A DNA stretch of 6,714 nt from Gammaproteobacteria bacterium (lineage in GTDB: Bacteria; Pseudomonadota; Gammaproteobacteria; HTCC5015): NCBI GenBank assembly GCA_020630145.1, contig JAHDBX010000098.1:1-6714 (forward strand), read 5' to 3'. Both the position numbers and the translations under genes were made by a program. Within the stretch, counting starts at the first letter, position 1. Each line of letters starts with the position of its first letter. Under the pieces are notes generated by a model. It was given only the letters and a program-made list of their open reading frames with translations. It was not told where the DNA came from and made no database searches. Below, piece by piece: positions 6,191 to 6,714 of this stretch.

Positions 6191-6714
6191 ATGGCCAATT
6201 CTACTAGCTTACTTTCACAACTTAAAAATATGACCACCGTTGTCGCTGATACCGGCGATATAGAAAGTATGCGTGAATTTACACCGCAAGATGCCACCAC
6301 CAACCCATCATTAATACTCGCTGCCACGCAAAAAGCTGAATATACACACTTGTTAGAAGCGGCAATCAAAGACACATCCAGCTCTCTTAGCGCAGAAGCA
6401 AGACTCGATGCCATTAATGACCAGCTTTGCATCAACTTCGGTAAAGAAATTCTAGATATCGTCCCCGGCCGCGTATCTACTGAAGTAGACGCACGCCTAT
6501 CATTCGACACCCAAGCCAGCATAGACAAAGGCAAACAACTAATCGCCCTATACGAAAAAAACGGCATACCCCGTGAACGCATATTAATCAAACTGGCCAC
6601 CACATGGGAAGGCATACAAGCTGCCGAGGTATTAGAAAAAGAAGGCATACATGTGAACATGACGTTAATGTTTAGCCTAGCCCAAGCCATAGGCTGTGCC
6701 GAAGCCGGCGCTAC
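6191..6714 (+). CDS. tal: Transaldolase, 3' end outside window
   Basis: Transaldolase moves a dihydroxyacetone unit from sedoheptulose 7-phosphate to glyceraldehyde 3-phosphate, in the cytosolic non-oxidative pentose phosphate pathway. The 174 codons seen cover just over half of a protein of about 317 residues and align with E. coli TalB almost without gaps. [13 protein letters not shown] puts the active-site Asp at D20. [12 protein letters not shown] and [17 protein letters not shown] are conserved. [12 protein letters not shown] contains the Schiff-base lysine, K134 here and K132 in E. coli. The frame runs off the right edge at EAGA. The ATG at 6191 has GAG seven bases upstream, and the start matches the family. 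It diverges from the ppk2-nudix gene and looks like the first gene of its own unit. Confidence 0.97.
   Translation, partial: MANSTSLLSQLKNMTTVVADTGDIESMREFTPQDATTNPSLILAATQKAEYTHLLEAAIKDTSSSLSAEARLDAINDQLCINFGKEILDIVPGRVSTEVDARLSFDTQASIDKGKQLIALYEKNGIPRERILIKLATTWEGIQAAEVLEKEGIHVNMTLMFSLAQAIGCAEAGA

Noticed and set aside
6148..6690. A 180-codon open frame on the minus strand opposite tal
   Set aside because: It is antisense to a clear transaldolase with all catalytic motifs, has no recognisable domain, and follows from the codon bias of the real gene.

Overview
The window looks like chromosomal DNA from a gammaproteobacterium, AT-leaning and probably marine or aquatic. PntB and transaldolase both read closely like their enterobacterial counterparts, and the intergenic regions carry recognisable gammaproteobacterial promoter, terminator and Pho-box-like signals. 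I cannot fix the order or genus from sequence alone. I see no insertion sequence, phage gene, tRNA, rRNA or CRISPR array.

Layout. (1) 1-1247 (+): the 3' nine-tenths of pntB, the NADP-binding beta subunit of proton-translocating transhydrogenase, cut by the left edge and closed by a strong intrinsic terminator. (2) 1368-2133 (+): a two-gene unit, a five-helix histidine-bearing membrane protein (possibly haem-binding, ferric-reductase-like) followed four bases later by a small Cys/His-rich DUF3565-type protein. (3) 2167-3760 (-): an Omp85-type outer-membrane beta-barrel gene whose reading frame is broken near its N-terminus. The signal peptide and first POTRA strand are in one frame, the rest of the POTRA and the barrel in another. 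(4) 3828-4574 (+): a TauE/SafE-type (TSUP) permease, divergent from the barrel gene. (5) 4587-5804 (-): a two-domain protein joining a PPK2 polyphosphate kinase to a Nudix hydrolase. (6) 5805-6190: a 386-base divergent intergenic region with a Pho-box-like promoter facing the ppk2-nudix gene, a possible small RNA ending in an orphan intrinsic terminator, and a promoter for tal. (7) 6191-6714 (+): the 5' part of transaldolase, cut by the right edge.

How it fits together. pntB and tal both belong to the NADPH and pentose-phosphate economy but are separate transcription units. The most distinctive part is 4587-6085: a polyphosphate-dependent nucleotide kinase fused to a nucleotide or polyphosphate hydrolase, preceded by what reads as a PhoB site with a correctly spaced -10 box. 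This suggests a phosphate-starvation-controlled enzyme of polyphosphate/nucleotide metabolism (inference). The other notable points are the frameshifted barrel gene and the terminator with no upstream gene.
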